Positions 1 to 8,104 of a stretch of DNA of 64,000 nt are shown one piece after another. The DNA lies in assembly GCF_017815535.1 (NCBI RefSeq), contig NZ_CP072596.1, positions 2,821,614 through 2,885,613 of the forward strand, given 5' to 3'. The stretch's first letter is position 1, and each line of letters opens with the position of its first letter. The translations under genes and the position numbers were made by a program. Source of the DNA: Tessaracoccus sp. MC1865 (lineage in GTDB: Bacteria > Actinomycetota > Actinomycetes > Propionibacteriales > Propionibacteriaceae). The notes beneath the pieces are model-generated. The model was not told the DNA's origin, did not search any database, and saw only the letters and a program-made list of their open reading frames with translations.

Positions 1-432
1 CCCGAAGTCGGCGTGCGGCACCCGCACCCGCTCCGCCTGCCCGCCCGGCACGCCGCCGTACATCGAGGTGTACCCGAACAGCGCCGCCCCCCGGCCCTGT
101 TCGCGCACCTGCGTGGTCTCGCACTGCGTATGGAGGCCGCGGGTGCACATCCAGCAGTGGCCGCAGGTAATGGTGAACGGGACCACCACGCGGTCACCCA
201 CGGCGAGGTTCTGCACCGCGCCGCCGACCTCCTCGACGATGCCCATGAACTCGTGGCCGAGAATGTCGCCCTTCTCGAGGAACGGCGCGAAAGTGGAGTA
301 GAGGTGCAGGTCCGAGCCGCAGATGGCGGTGGAGGTGACGCGCAGCACGGCGTCTGTGGGCTCCATGATCCGCGGCTCGTCGACCTCCACGGTGCGGATG
401 TCTTCAATGCCTTGCCAGGTGACTGCAAACAT
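1..432 (-). CDS. Zinc-dependent alcohol/formaldehyde dehydrogenase, N-terminal part (cut by window start)
   Basis: The reading frame runs off base 1, so only the first 144 residues are present, starting MFAVTWQGIEDI. It is the GroES-like catalytic half of a medium-chain zinc dehydrogenase. Cys38 (CGSD) and His60-Glu61 (GHE) are catalytic-zinc ligands; Cys90, Cys93, Cys96 and Cys104 form the structural-zinc lobe. The stretch around residues 119-144 (LFGYTSMYGGVPGGQAE) resembles glutathione-independent formaldehyde dehydrogenase-like members, so oxidation of an alcohol or aldehyde adduct with NAD(P) is likely. The substrate cannot be told because the Rossmann domain lies outside the window. It is on the same strand as ilvE, about 107 bases downstream, and is probably a separate unit. 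Confidence 0.88.
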   Translation of the reverse strand, partial: MFAVTWQGIEDIRTVEVDEPRIMEPTDAVLRVTSTAICGSDLHLYSTFAPFLEKGDILGHEFMGIVEEVGGAVQNLAVGDRVVVPFTITCGHCWMCTRGLHTQCETTQVREQGRGAALFGYTSMYGGVPGGQAERVRVPHADFG

Positions 433-464
433 GTTCCAGCCTCACATGACGCGGCCGGCGGCGA

Positions 465-480
465 CACCCCTCATGGGGTG
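465..480. terminator. Weak stem-loop downstream of ilvE
   Basis: A 6-bp stem (CACCCC/GGGGTG) with loop TCAT lies between the end of ilvE and the start of the dehydrogenase gene. There is no T tract, so a terminator role is tentative. Confidence 0.25.
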
Positions 481-539
481 GTGCTGGGGCGGCTCCGCCT
501 GAGGCGAAACAAGAGCTCCGTGACGACAGCGGCCCTCGG

Positions 540-1616
540 TCAGACGACGCGGCGCATCCAGCCGTGCTTGTCCTCCGCGCGGCCGTACTGGATGTCCACG
601 AGGTGCTGGCGGATCTCGCGGGTCTTGCTGCCCGGCATGCCGTCGGCCACCTGCTGGGGGCCGCGGTCCGGGGAGTTGAAGCCGGTGATGGGGGTCACGA
701 CGGCGGCGGTGCCGCAGGCGAACACCTCGGCGATCTGGCCGCTGGCCACGCCGTCGAGCACCTCGTCGATGGAGATCTTGCGTTCAACGGCCTTGAGGTC
801 ATGATCCGCCGCGAGTTCCAGGATGGATTCGCGCGTGACGCCCGGCAGGATGGTGCCGAGGGCCGGCGTGAGCAGTTCGCCGTCGGCCGTCACGAACATG
901 ATGTTCATGGTGCCGCACTCCTCCACCCACTTGCGCTCCGCGCCGTCGAGCCACAGCACCTGGCCGCAGCCGTTGGCCGCCGCCTCCTCCGTGGCGATCA
1001 GGCTGGCGGCATAGTTGCCGCCGCACTTGGCGGTGCCGGTGCCGCCGGGGGCGGCGCGCGTGTAGTTGGGGGTGATCCACAGCTTCACGGGCTCCGAGTA
1101 GTACGGGCCCGCGGGCGTGGCGATCACGGCGTAGCGGTAGGTGTTGGCCTCACGGACGCCGAGATAGGGCTCCGAGGCGATGGTGAACGGGCGCAGGTAG
1201 AGACTCTGCTCGTTCTCGCTGACCGGCACCCAGTGGTGCTCCAGCTTCACCAGTTCCTCCACCGACGCGAGGAAGAGGTCTTCCGGCAGGACGGCCATGC
1301 CCAGGCGGCGGGCGGAGTTCACGAAGCGGGCGGCGTTGCGCTCGGGACGGAACAGCCAGATCGAGTCGTCGTCGTGGCGGTAGGCCTTCAGTCCCTCGAA
1401 GATCTCCTGGCCGTAGTGCAGGACGGCGGAGGCGGGGTGCAGCGCCCATTCGGTGGTGGGCACGATGCGCGGTTCCTGCCAGCCGTCGCCACTGATGTAG
1501 TCGATCACTGCCATGTGGTCCACGTAGTAGCGACCGAAACCGGGGTCTGCGAGCGCCGCGTGGCGGGCTGCTTCGGCGGTGGGGGTCGTGCTGCGTTTGA
1601 TGGAGAACTGGGCCAT
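540..1616 (-). CDS. ilvE: Branched-chain amino acid aminotransferase
   Basis: PLP-dependent class IV aminotransferase that interconverts leucine, isoleucine and valine with their 2-oxo acids, using 2-oxoglutarate/glutamate; cytoplasmic. With the start at 1616 it has 358 residues, the usual actinobacterial IlvE length. The PLP lysine is Lys197 in the motif GTAKCGGNYAAS, and EECGTMNIMFV follows as expected. A longer frame extends to 1787, but the extra 57 residues are unlike the family. A -10-like TACCAT ends exactly 7 bases before the 1616 ATG, which supports a leaderless start there. It stands alone, divergent from the OsmC gene. Confidence 0.95.
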   Translation of the reverse strand: MAQFSIKRSTTPTAEAARHAALADPGFGRYYVDHMAVIDYISGDGWQEPRIVPTTEWALHPASAVLHYGQEIFEGLKAYRHDDDSIWLFRPERNAARFVNSARRLGMAVLPEDLFLASVEELVKLEHHWVPVSENEQSLYLRPFTIASEPYLGVREANTYRYAVIATPAGPYYSEPVKLWITPNYTRAAPGGTGTAKCGGNYAASLIATEEAAANGCGQVLWLDGAERKWVEECGTMNIMFVTADGELLTPALGTILPGVTRESILELAADHDLKAVERKISIDEVLDGVASGQIAEVFACGTAAVVTPITGFNSPDRGPQQVADGMPGSKTREIRQHLVDIQYGRAEDKHGWMRRVV

Positions 1617-1623
1617 GGAGGTG

Positions 1624-1629
1624 ATGGTA
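1624..1629 (-). promoter_or_regulatory. -10 element for leaderless ilvE
   Basis: TACCAT on the minus strand, 7 bases before the ATG at 1616, so transcription would begin at or next to the start codon. There is no Shine-Dalgarno sequence. Confidence 0.5.
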
Positions 1630-1709
1630 TCCCCGACGCACACCGGCGCCGGCGGGGGTCCACTCATCAAACCGCGGCTGAGCACCAGCCCCATCCATGC
1701 CGCACGGCC

Positions 1710-1754
1710 CGAATCCAGATGTGGGGCCGTGGACGACGCCGAGTCTAGATGTGG
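1710..1754. repeat. Two 15-bp direct repeats, 30 bp apart, upstream of ilvE
   Basis: CGAATCCAGATGTGG (1710-1724) and CGAGTCTAGATGTGG (1740-1754) differ at two positions and start exactly 30 bp apart, about three helical turns. They lie between the divergent ilvE and OsmC genes and could be binding sites for a regulator of either; this is inferred from position only. Confidence 0.4.
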
Positions 1755-1801
1755 CGCGTCCCCCGGCCGACGAGGGGTCGCCGCCACCCGTCCGCCCGGC
1801 C

Positions 1802-1807
1802 TAGGCT
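1802..1807 (+). promoter_or_regulatory. -10 element for leaderless OsmC gene
   Basis: TAGGCT ends 6 bases before the ATG at 1814, and no ribosome-binding site is visible. Confidence 0.5.
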
Positions 1808-1813
1808 GGCGCC

Positions 1814-2251
1814 ATGACCGAACAGACCAGGAGCCCCCGCGCGGTCGACGTGCAGCGCGTGTCGTCCACCGATTTCCGCGCCACCAACGAGCGCGGCGGC
1901 GAGATCGCCATCGGCACCGGCGGCGACGACCTCTTCACCCCCGTGGAACTCCTGCTGGCCGCCATCGCCGCCTGCGGATCGATCGACGTCGACATGCTGA
2001 CCACCCGCCGCGCCGTGCCCGACGTGTTCGCCGTCGAGGCGTCCGGCACCAGCGTCAAGGACGAGACGGGCAACCGCCTGGAGGACATCCGGGTCACGTT
2101 CGACGTGCGCTTCCCCGAGGGCGAGGACGGCGACCGGGCCCGCCGGATCCTCGACAAGTCCATCGAGCGCGCCCGGGATGTCCTCTGCACCGTCTCGCGC
2201 ACCGTCGCCCTCGGCACCCCGGTGGAAATGGTCCCGGCCAACCGGGAATGA
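1814..2251 (+). CDS. OsmC/Ohr family peroxide-reducing protein
   Basis: A 145-residue protein of the OsmC family of thiol peroxidases, which reduce organic hydroperoxides in the cytoplasm. Both family cysteines are present: Cys54 in AACGSIDVD (peroxidatic) and Cys125 in RDVLCTVSRTV (resolving), with the usual TPVELLLAAIAAC approach to the first. Length is normal. It is transcribed alone from a leaderless promoter. The sequence does not separate OsmC from the YhfA-like subgroup. Confidence 0.85.
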   Translation: MTEQTRSPRAVDVQRVSSTDFRATNERGGEIAIGTGGDDLFTPVELLLAAIAACGSIDVDMLTTRRAVPDVFAVEASGTSVKDETGNRLEDIRVTFDVRFPEGEDGDRARRILDKSIERARDVLCTVSRTVALGTPVEMVPANRE

Positions 2252-2323
2252 AATGGCCCTCCCCCGGGTTGGGAGATGGGCAGGGCGGCTGACCGGCCGA
2301 CCCGAATGAACACAGGAGCCGTC

Positions 2324-3832
2324 ATGAAGAAACTCTGGAAAGCAGTCGCCGCCATAGCAGCCATGGGCGTGATGCTGACCGGCTGCGGCGGCTCCGACGA
2401 CGGAGCGGATCCCGCAGCGGTGGGCGCAGACCCGGAGGCCGCCATCGAGATCGGCTCCATCTACGAGCCCGGCAACCTCAGCAACACCGGCGGCGGCGGC
2501 CAGGGCGTCACCGAGGCCCTGGGCGGCAACGTCTACGAGGCCCTGATCAAGCTGAACGACGACGGCTCCATCAGCAACCTCCTCGCGGAGGACTACGCGG
2601 TCAGCGACGACGGCCTCACCTACACCTTCACGCTGCGCGACGGCGTGAAGTTCCACTCCGGCCGCGACCTGACCGCAGCAGACGTGCAGGCCAGCTACGA
2701 GGCAGTGGTGGCCGAGGATTCCCAGGCGGCCCGCAAGTCCAGCTTCGCCGTCGTGGATTCCGTGGCGGCCCCCGACGACAAGACGGTGGTCTTCACGCTC
2801 AACTCGAAGTCCATCTCATTCCCGTACTACATGGCCTACGTGTGGATCGTGAACCCGGAGCTCGGCGACCCGCTCACAGAGACCGACGGCACCGGCCCCT
2901 ACACGCTGGACGAGTGGAAGCGCGGCAGCACGCTCAGCCTGGTGCGCAACGACGACTACTGGGGCGACAAGGCCAAGAACGGCCGCGTCACCTTCAACTA
3001 CTTCACCGACGCCAGCGCCTTGGGCAACGCCCTACTGACCGGCCAACTCGACCTGGTCACCACCATCCAGAGCCCGGATTCGCTCGTCCCGTTCGAGGAC
3101 AACGACGAGTTCCAGATCAGCGAGGGCACCTCGACGGTGAAGGAACTGCTGGCGTTCAACGACCGGGTCGCCCCGTTCGACGACGCCCTCGTCCGCAAGG
3201 CGGTCTACTCCGCCGTCGACCGCGAGAAGCTCCTCAACGCGATCTGGGACGGCCGCGGCACGCTGATCGGCTCCATGGTGCCGCCCACGGACCCCTGGTA
3301 CGAGGACCTCACGGACCTCAACCCGTACGACCCGGAGCTCTCCAAGGAACTGCTGACCGAGGCGGGCCTGGCGGACGGCTTCGAGTTCGAACTCCAGACC
3401 CCCAACTACGACCCGCACCCGCAGGTGGCCGAGTTCCTGAAGTCGGAGCTGGCCAAGGTGGGCATCACGGTCAACATCAAGACCATCACCGCCGACGAGT
3501 GGTACTCCAACGTGTTCAAGGAGCGCGCCTTCGAGGCCACGCTGCAGGAACACGTCAACGACCGCGACGTGGTCTGGTACGCCAACCCCGACTTCTACTG
3601 GGGCTACGACAACGCCGAGGTGCAGACGCTCGTGGCCGAGGCAGAGCAGGCGGATTCGCCCGAGGCGCAGGCGGAGAAGCTGAAGGAGGCCAACCGGATC
3701 ATCGCGGATGAGGCCGCCAGCAACTGGCTCTACCTGTTCCCGCAGATCGTCGTGGCGCACAAGGACATCAGCGGGTTCCCGGTCAACGGCCTGAACTCCC
3801 AGTTCTTCGTCTACGGCATCACCAAGGGCTAA
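2324..3832 (+). CDS. ABC peptide importer solute-binding lipoprotein
   Basis: Extracytoplasmic binding protein (SBP family 5) that captures di/oligopeptides or a similar ligand for the permease encoded next to it. The N-terminus MKKLWKAVAAIAAMGVMLTGC is a lipoprotein signal with lipobox LTGC and lipidated Cys21. The mature part has the typical EALIKLNDDGSI / GLTYTFTLRDGVKFHSG pattern. The start at 2324 follows AGGAG at 2314-2318; an upstream in-frame ATG would add an unnecessary extension. Length is 502 residues, normal for the family. It is the first gene of a five-gene transporter operon. The ligand is not determinable; nickel or opine transporters share this architecture. Confidence 0.9.
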   Translation: MKKLWKAVAAIAAMGVMLTGCGGSDDGADPAAVGADPEAAIEIGSIYEPGNLSNTGGGGQGVTEALGGNVYEALIKLNDDGSISNLLAEDYAVSDDGLTYTFTLRDGVKFHSGRDLTAADVQASYEAVVAEDSQAARKSSFAVVDSVAAPDDKTVVFTLNSKSISFPYYMAYVWIVNPELGDPLTETDGTGPYTLDEWKRGSTLSLVRNDDYWGDKAKNGRVTFNYFTDASALGNALLTGQLDLVTTIQSPDSLVPFEDNDEFQISEGTSTVKELLAFNDRVAPFDDALVRKAVYSAVDREKLLNAIWDGRGTLIGSMVPPTDPWYEDLTDLNPYDPELSKELLTEAGLADGFEFELQTPNYDPHPQVAEFLKSELAKVGITVNIKTITADEWYSNVFKERAFEATLQEHVNDRDVVWYANPDFYWGYDNAEVQTLVAEAEQADSPEAQAEKLKEANRIIADEAASNWLYLFPQIVVAHKDISGFPVNGLNSQFFVYGITKG

Positions 3833-3870
3833 TCTTTGGCAATGATCCAGCGGGAAACCCGGGCGGGCGC

Positions 3871-4836
3871 ATGACCAGTTACCTGGTGCGCCGGCTCGGG
3901 TTTCTGCTGCTCAGCTTCCTCCTGGCGATGCTGCTGATCTTCGTGCTGTTGCGCCTCCTTCCGGGTGACCCGGCCAACGCGCTGTTGTCCGTCGACGCCA
4001 CGCCGGAACAGATCCAGGCGGCGCAGGAGCAGGTGGGCTCGAACCTGCCGCTCGGGGAACAGCTCACCACCTGGCTCTCCGACGTTGCCCGGCTCGACCT
4101 GGGCAACTCCTTCATCTCCGGCAGCCGGGTCCTGCCCGACATCGCCCAACGGCTGACCGTCACGCTGCCGTTGACACTCATCGCGTTCGCGCTGTCGGTG
4201 GTCGTCGCCGGCCTGCTGGGCTACACCGCGGCCGTGCGCTCCAACACCCGGCTGGGCGTGCTGCTGTCCGGCGTGGCCCAGGTGGGCATCGCGGTGCCGG
4301 TCTTCTGGATCGGCATCCTGCTCGTCTGGCTGCTCGCGCTGGAGCTGCGGCTGTTCCCCTCGGGCGGTTTCCCGCGCACGGATTGGGAGGATCCGCTCGC
4401 CGCGCTCACGTCGTTGACGCTGCCGGTGATCACCATCGTCTTCGTGATGAGCGCCTCCCTGACGCGCTACGTCCGCTCCGCCGTGCTGGACGTGCTGGAC
4501 GCGGACCACCTGCGCAACGCCCGAGCTCTGGGCGCGAGCCCCACCGAGGCCTTCCTCCGTCACGGGCTGCGCAACGCGTCGGTGCCGGTGATCTCCATCC
4601 TGGGCATCGAGCTGGCGTCCACCCTGCTGGGCGCCGTGGTGGTGGAGGCCGTCTTCAACCTGCCGGGGCTGGGATCCATGCTGACCAAGGCCATCGCGGA
4701 GCACGACTACCCCAGCATCCAGGGCGTGCTGCTGGTCACCACGCTGTTCGTGCTGTTGATCGGTTTCCTCGCCGACGTGGTGCAGCGCCTCGTGGACCCG
4801 CGGCTGCGCGTCTCACTCTCGGGGGCCGACGCATGA
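3871..4836 (+). CDS. ABC peptide importer permease (DppB type)
   Basis: Inner-membrane permease of 321 residues with about six membrane spans. It starts with the family hallmark of an N-terminal span followed by RLLPGDPAN. The cytoplasmic EAA loop that docks on the ATPase is seen as ARALGASPTEAFLRHGLRN. It begins 38 bases after the binding-protein gene, and its TGA overlaps the ATG of the second permease, indicating translational coupling. Confidence 0.93.
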   Translation: MTSYLVRRLGFLLLSFLLAMLLIFVLLRLLPGDPANALLSVDATPEQIQAAQEQVGSNLPLGEQLTTWLSDVARLDLGNSFISGSRVLPDIAQRLTVTLPLTLIAFALSVVVAGLLGYTAAVRSNTRLGVLLSGVAQVGIAVPVFWIGILLVWLLALELRLFPSGGFPRTDWEDPLAALTSLTLPVITIVFVMSASLTRYVRSAVLDVLDADHLRNARALGASPTEAFLRHGLRNASVPVISILGIELASTLLGAVVVEAVFNLPGLGSMLTKAIAEHDYPSIQGVLLVTTLFVLLIGFLADVVQRLVDPRLRVSLSGADA

Positions 4837-5702
4837 GCGCCCCGGTCGAGCTGCCCGCGGCCGTCGTGCCCGCGCCGGCCCGCCGGCGGGCGCGGTTGCC
4901 GCTGACGCTGCTGGTGGGCACGGCATTCCTGCTGTTCGCCGTGGCGCTCGGAGTCGTCTCCCTCGTCTGGTTGCCGTTCGACCTGGCGGACACCTCCGGC
5001 GGGCGCCTCGAACCGCCCGGCGCCCAGCACTGGATGGGCACCGACAGGCTGGGCCGCGACACCTTCAGCTTCATCATGGCCGGCACCCGCATCGCGCTGA
5101 CCGTCGGCGTGGGCAGCTCGGCCATCGCCATGGTGGTGGGCACGGTCATCGGGCTGATCGCCGCGTTCTCCAGGGGCTGGCTCGACGACATCCAGTCGTC
5201 GCTGCTCGACGTGCTCATCGCGTTCCCCACGCTGCTGCTGGCCATGCTCATCGGCGCCGCGCAGGGCGCGAGCCTGGGTTCCGCCGTCGTCTCCATCGGG
5301 CTGGCGGCCTCCGCAATCGTCGCGCGCCTCACCCGCATCCTCGCCAAGAGGCTGCTGGGCGCGCAGTTCGTCACGGCCGCCCGAACGTCGGGCACCGGCT
5401 GGCTGGGCATCATCCGCTCGCATCTGCTGCCCAACATGTGGCCCACGCTCGTGGTGGCGGGCGCGTTGATCTTTGGGGCCGCCGTGCTGGCGGAGGCGTC
5501 GCTGTCCTACCTGGGGCTGGGCGTGCCGCCGCCCAACTCGTCGCTGGGGCGGTTGCTGCAGGAGTCCCAGTCGACGGTGAACTCGGCGCCCTGGGGAGCC
5601 GTCGCGCCGGGTGTGGTCATCGTGATCATCGTGCTGGGGGCCAACTTCGTCGCCGACGGGCTGCGCGAGCGGCTCGACCCGACGCGGAGGGAGCGGTCGT
5701 GA
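4833..5702 (+). CDS. ABC peptide importer permease (DppC type)
   Basis: Second permease, 289 residues, pairing with the DppB-type subunit. The ATG at 4833 overlaps the previous stop (ATGA), which fixes the start. It has the N-terminal span, the HWMGTDRLGRDTFS motif characteristic of DppC/OppC proteins, and an EAA loop near AARTSGTGWLGIIRSHLLPN. Its TGA overlaps the GTG start of the first ATPase. Confidence 0.93.
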   Translation: MSAPVELPAAVVPAPARRRARLPLTLLVGTAFLLFAVALGVVSLVWLPFDLADTSGGRLEPPGAQHWMGTDRLGRDTFSFIMAGTRIALTVGVGSSAIAMVVGTVIGLIAAFSRGWLDDIQSSLLDVLIAFPTLLLAMLIGAAQGASLGSAVVSIGLAASAIVARLTRILAKRLLGAQFVTAARTSGTGWLGIIRSHLLPNMWPTLVVAGALIFGAAVLAEASLSYLGLGVPPPNSSLGRLLQESQSTVNSAPWGAVAPGVVIVIIVLGANFVADGLRERLDPTRRERS

Positions 5703-6496
5703 GCTACCTCGAAGTCTCCGATATGGCCGTCGTGGCCGGCGGCCGGCGGGTGGTGGACGGAGTGTCGTTCGCCGTCGACGCCGGTGAGCGCGTGGGCATC
5801 ATCGGCGAATCCGGCTCCGGGAAGTCGCTGAGCATCTTCTCGGTGTTGGGGCTGCTGCCGCGCGGGCTGCGGGCCTCCGGGTCCGTCCGGGTGGACGGGC
5901 AGGAGATCATCGGCGCGTCTGAGCGGTCCCTCGCGGGCGTGCGGGGCGCGAAGGTGGCGATGGTGTTCCAGGATCCCTCCACCGCACTGGATCCGCTGAC
6001 GCGCGTGGGGGCGTTCCTCGCCGAGCCGCTGCACCGACACCGTGGGCTGGGCGGCTCCGGCCTGGAGGCGGCCATCCGGCAGGCCCTGGACGAGGTGGCG
6101 CTGCCGTCGACGGACCGGGTGCTGCGCGCCTTCCCGCACGAACTGTCCGGCGGGCAACGCCAGCGCGTGGCGATCGCGGCCGCCCTGGCGTGCCGGCCGA
6201 AGATCCTGCTGGCGGACGAGCCCACCACCGCGCTCGACGTGACGGTGCAGGCGGGCGTCCTGAGCCTGCTCGCCCGGGTGGTGGAGGAACACGAGATGGG
6301 GTTGCTGTTCGTCTCGCACGACCTCGCCGTCGTCTCGCAAACCGTCACGCGGGCGCTGGTGATGCGCGACGGACGCGTCGTGGAGGAGGGGCCGGTGGAG
6401 GCCCTGATCACGGACCCCCGTGACCCGTACACGCACCGGCTGGTGGGCAGCGCTCGGGCGCTGGACCGTGCGCTGACCACCGGGAGGCTCGAGTGA
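5699..6496 (+). CDS. ABC peptide importer ATPase (DppD type)
   Basis: ATP-binding subunit of 265 residues with a GTG start overlapping the permease stop (GTGA). The Walker A GESGSGKS is at residues 36-43, with signature LSGGQRQR, Walker B ILLADEP and the switch histidine in FVSHD. It ends DPRDPYTHRLVGSARAL, a short form of the oligopeptide-transporter C-terminal domain. DppD proteins are usually about 320 residues, so this is compact and lacks the C-terminal cysteine cluster of the longer forms. Confidence 0.92.
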   Translation: MSYLEVSDMAVVAGGRRVVDGVSFAVDAGERVGIIGESGSGKSLSIFSVLGLLPRGLRASGSVRVDGQEIIGASERSLAGVRGAKVAMVFQDPSTALDPLTRVGAFLAEPLHRHRGLGGSGLEAAIRQALDEVALPSTDRVLRAFPHELSGGQRQRVAIAAALACRPKILLADEPTTALDVTVQAGVLSLLARVVEEHEMGLLFVSHDLAVVSQTVTRALVMRDGRVVEEGPVEALITDPRDPYTHRLVGSARALDRALTTGRLE

Positions 6497-7263
6497 CGAT
6501 CCTCGCGCTGGAGGGCGCCACCTACCGCTACCGCGGGGCCACAGAGCCGGCCCTGCAGGGGCTTGACCTCGCCGTCGACAAGGGGCGGAGCTTGGGCGTG
6601 GTGGGCGAATCGGGTTCCGGCAAGACCACCGCGCTGCGGCTGCTGCTGGCACTGGCGTCGCCCAGCGAGGGGCGGGTGCTGTTCGACGGCGAGCCGCTGT
6701 CGCTGCGGAACGCCGGGCAGGTGCGGCGGCTGCGTCGCGCGGTGCAGCCGGTCTTCCAGGACCCGTACGCGTCGCTGGACCCGCGGATGCGGGTGGACCG
6801 CATCGTGGCCGAGCCGCTGGTGTCGCTGGCGGTGGAGCGCGACGGCGCCCGGCGTCGAGCCCGGGTGGCCGACGCGCTGGCGGAGGTGGGCCTGGAGCCC
6901 GACGTCCTGAAGCGCTACCCGCACGAGTTCTCCGGCGGGCAGCGGCAGCGCATCGCCATCGCCCGAGCCCTCGTGACCAACCCCGAGGTGCTGATCGCCG
7001 ACGAGCCGGTGAGCGCCCTCGACGTGACCACGCGCATCGAGGTGATCGCGCTGTTCGACAGGCTGCGGAAGGACCGCGGGCTGAGCATCGTGATGGTGTC
7101 GCACGACGTCAGCGTCGTGGCCGCGCTGTGCGACGAGACGGTGGTCCTGCAGGACGGCCGGCTCGTCGAATCCGGCCCCACGATGGAGGTGCTGAACGCA
7201 CCACGGGAGCCGTACACCCAGGCGCTGATCGCCGCTATCCCGCGGCTCGGCGCCGCCGGATAG
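6493..7263 (+). CDS. ABC peptide importer ATPase (DppF type)
   Basis: Second ATPase, 256 residues, forming a heterodimer with the preceding one. GTG start overlapping its stop. Walker A GESGSGKT at 38-45, signature FSGGQRQR, Walker B VLIADEPVSALD, switch VSHDVS, and a short C-terminal REPYTQALIAAIP segment. It closes the core transporter operon, and the next gene follows after 9 bases. Confidence 0.92.
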   Translation: MTILALEGATYRYRGATEPALQGLDLAVDKGRSLGVVGESGSGKTTALRLLLALASPSEGRVLFDGEPLSLRNAGQVRRLRRAVQPVFQDPYASLDPRMRVDRIVAEPLVSLAVERDGARRRARVADALAEVGLEPDVLKRYPHEFSGGQRQRIAIARALVTNPEVLIADEPVSALDVTTRIEVIALFDRLRKDRGLSIVMVSHDVSVVAALCDETVVLQDGRLVESGPTMEVLNAPREPYTQALIAAIPRLGAAG

Positions 7264-7272
7264 GGTGACGGC

Positions 7273-8103
7273 GTGACCGTCGAGACCACGGACTCCCCCG
7301 ACGTCGCGCGCAGGCCGGGATGGAGCGCGTCGCTGATTCCCGCCGCGCTGGTCTCCCTCTCCGCGTTCTTCCTCTTCGGCCTCGAGGCCCGGCCCGTCGG
7401 TTACCTGACGATGGCGCTCGGCATCGCCCTGGCCGTCTGGCTCGACCGGGTCCTGCTCCGCGACCTCCTGCTGGTCGCCGTCGGCCTCATCATCGTCTCC
7501 ACCATCTCGGTGCGCGCCGACGTGAGTTGGGGCAACGTGGCGCTGATGGGCACGGTGCTGACGCTGGCCGTGGCGGTGCCGTACCTGCTCAACCGCTTCG
7601 GCTACGGAGACCACACCATCCGTTTCCACTGGCTCTCAGGCCGCTGGACGACATGGATGTGGGCCTATCTGCTGGCGGTGCCGGTGATCGGCTGGGTGCT
7701 GCTGCCCACCTACTTCGTGCGCTCCGGTGCGTACCGCAACTGGCCCGCGCTCGAGGACTGGACGGAGGTGGCCCGCTTCTTCGTCGGCGTGAACTTCGTG
7801 GGTTCCTGGGACGAGTTCTTCTTCATCATCACGATCTTCGTGCTGCTGCGCCGGCACTTCTCCTTCTGGTTCGCCAACGTGCTGACCGCGGTGATCTTCG
7901 TGTCGTTCCTCTGGGAGTTGGGCTACCAGGAGTGGGGCCCGCTGCTCACCACCCCGTTCGCCCTCCTCCAGGCGTACCTGTACTCGAAGACCCGCTCGCT
8001 GCTGTACGTGCTGGTGGTGCACCTGCTGTTCGACGTGGTGGTGTTCCTGTCGATCGTGCACGTGCGCTACCCGCAGCTGCAGATGTTCTTCTACCTGTGG
8101 TGA
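7273..8103 (+). CDS. CPBP-like polytopic membrane protein with altered catalytic motif
   Basis: A 276-residue protein with about eight membrane spans. The C-terminal half resembles CPBP intramembrane proteases (the type II CAAX protease/Abi family). WDEFFF sits where the family has EExxxR, FANVLTAVIF where motif 2 normally carries a histidine, and HLLFDVVVF matches motif 3. The first glutamate is aspartate, the arginine is missing and the motif 2 histidine is not evident, so protease activity is doubtful. The GTG start is 9 bases after the ATPase gene, so it is probably part of the peptide-transport operon; TAGGGT 6 bases upstream could also give a separate leaderless transcript. Confidence 0.6.
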   Translation: MTVETTDSPDVARRPGWSASLIPAALVSLSAFFLFGLEARPVGYLTMALGIALAVWLDRVLLRDLLLVAVGLIIVSTISVRADVSWGNVALMGTVLTLAVAVPYLLNRFGYGDHTIRFHWLSGRWTTWMWAYLLAVPVIGWVLLPTYFVRSGAYRNWPALEDWTEVARFFVGVNFVGSWDEFFFIITIFVLLRRHFSFWFANVLTAVIFVSFLWELGYQEWGPLLTTPFALLQAYLYSKTRSLLYVLVVHLLFDVVVFLSIVHVRYPQLQMFFYLW

Positions 8104-8104
8104 C

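Noticed and set aside
1616-1787. Longer ilvE reading frame beginning at 1787
   Set aside because: The extra 57 residues are not family-like and the -10 element TACCAT would lie inside the coding region.
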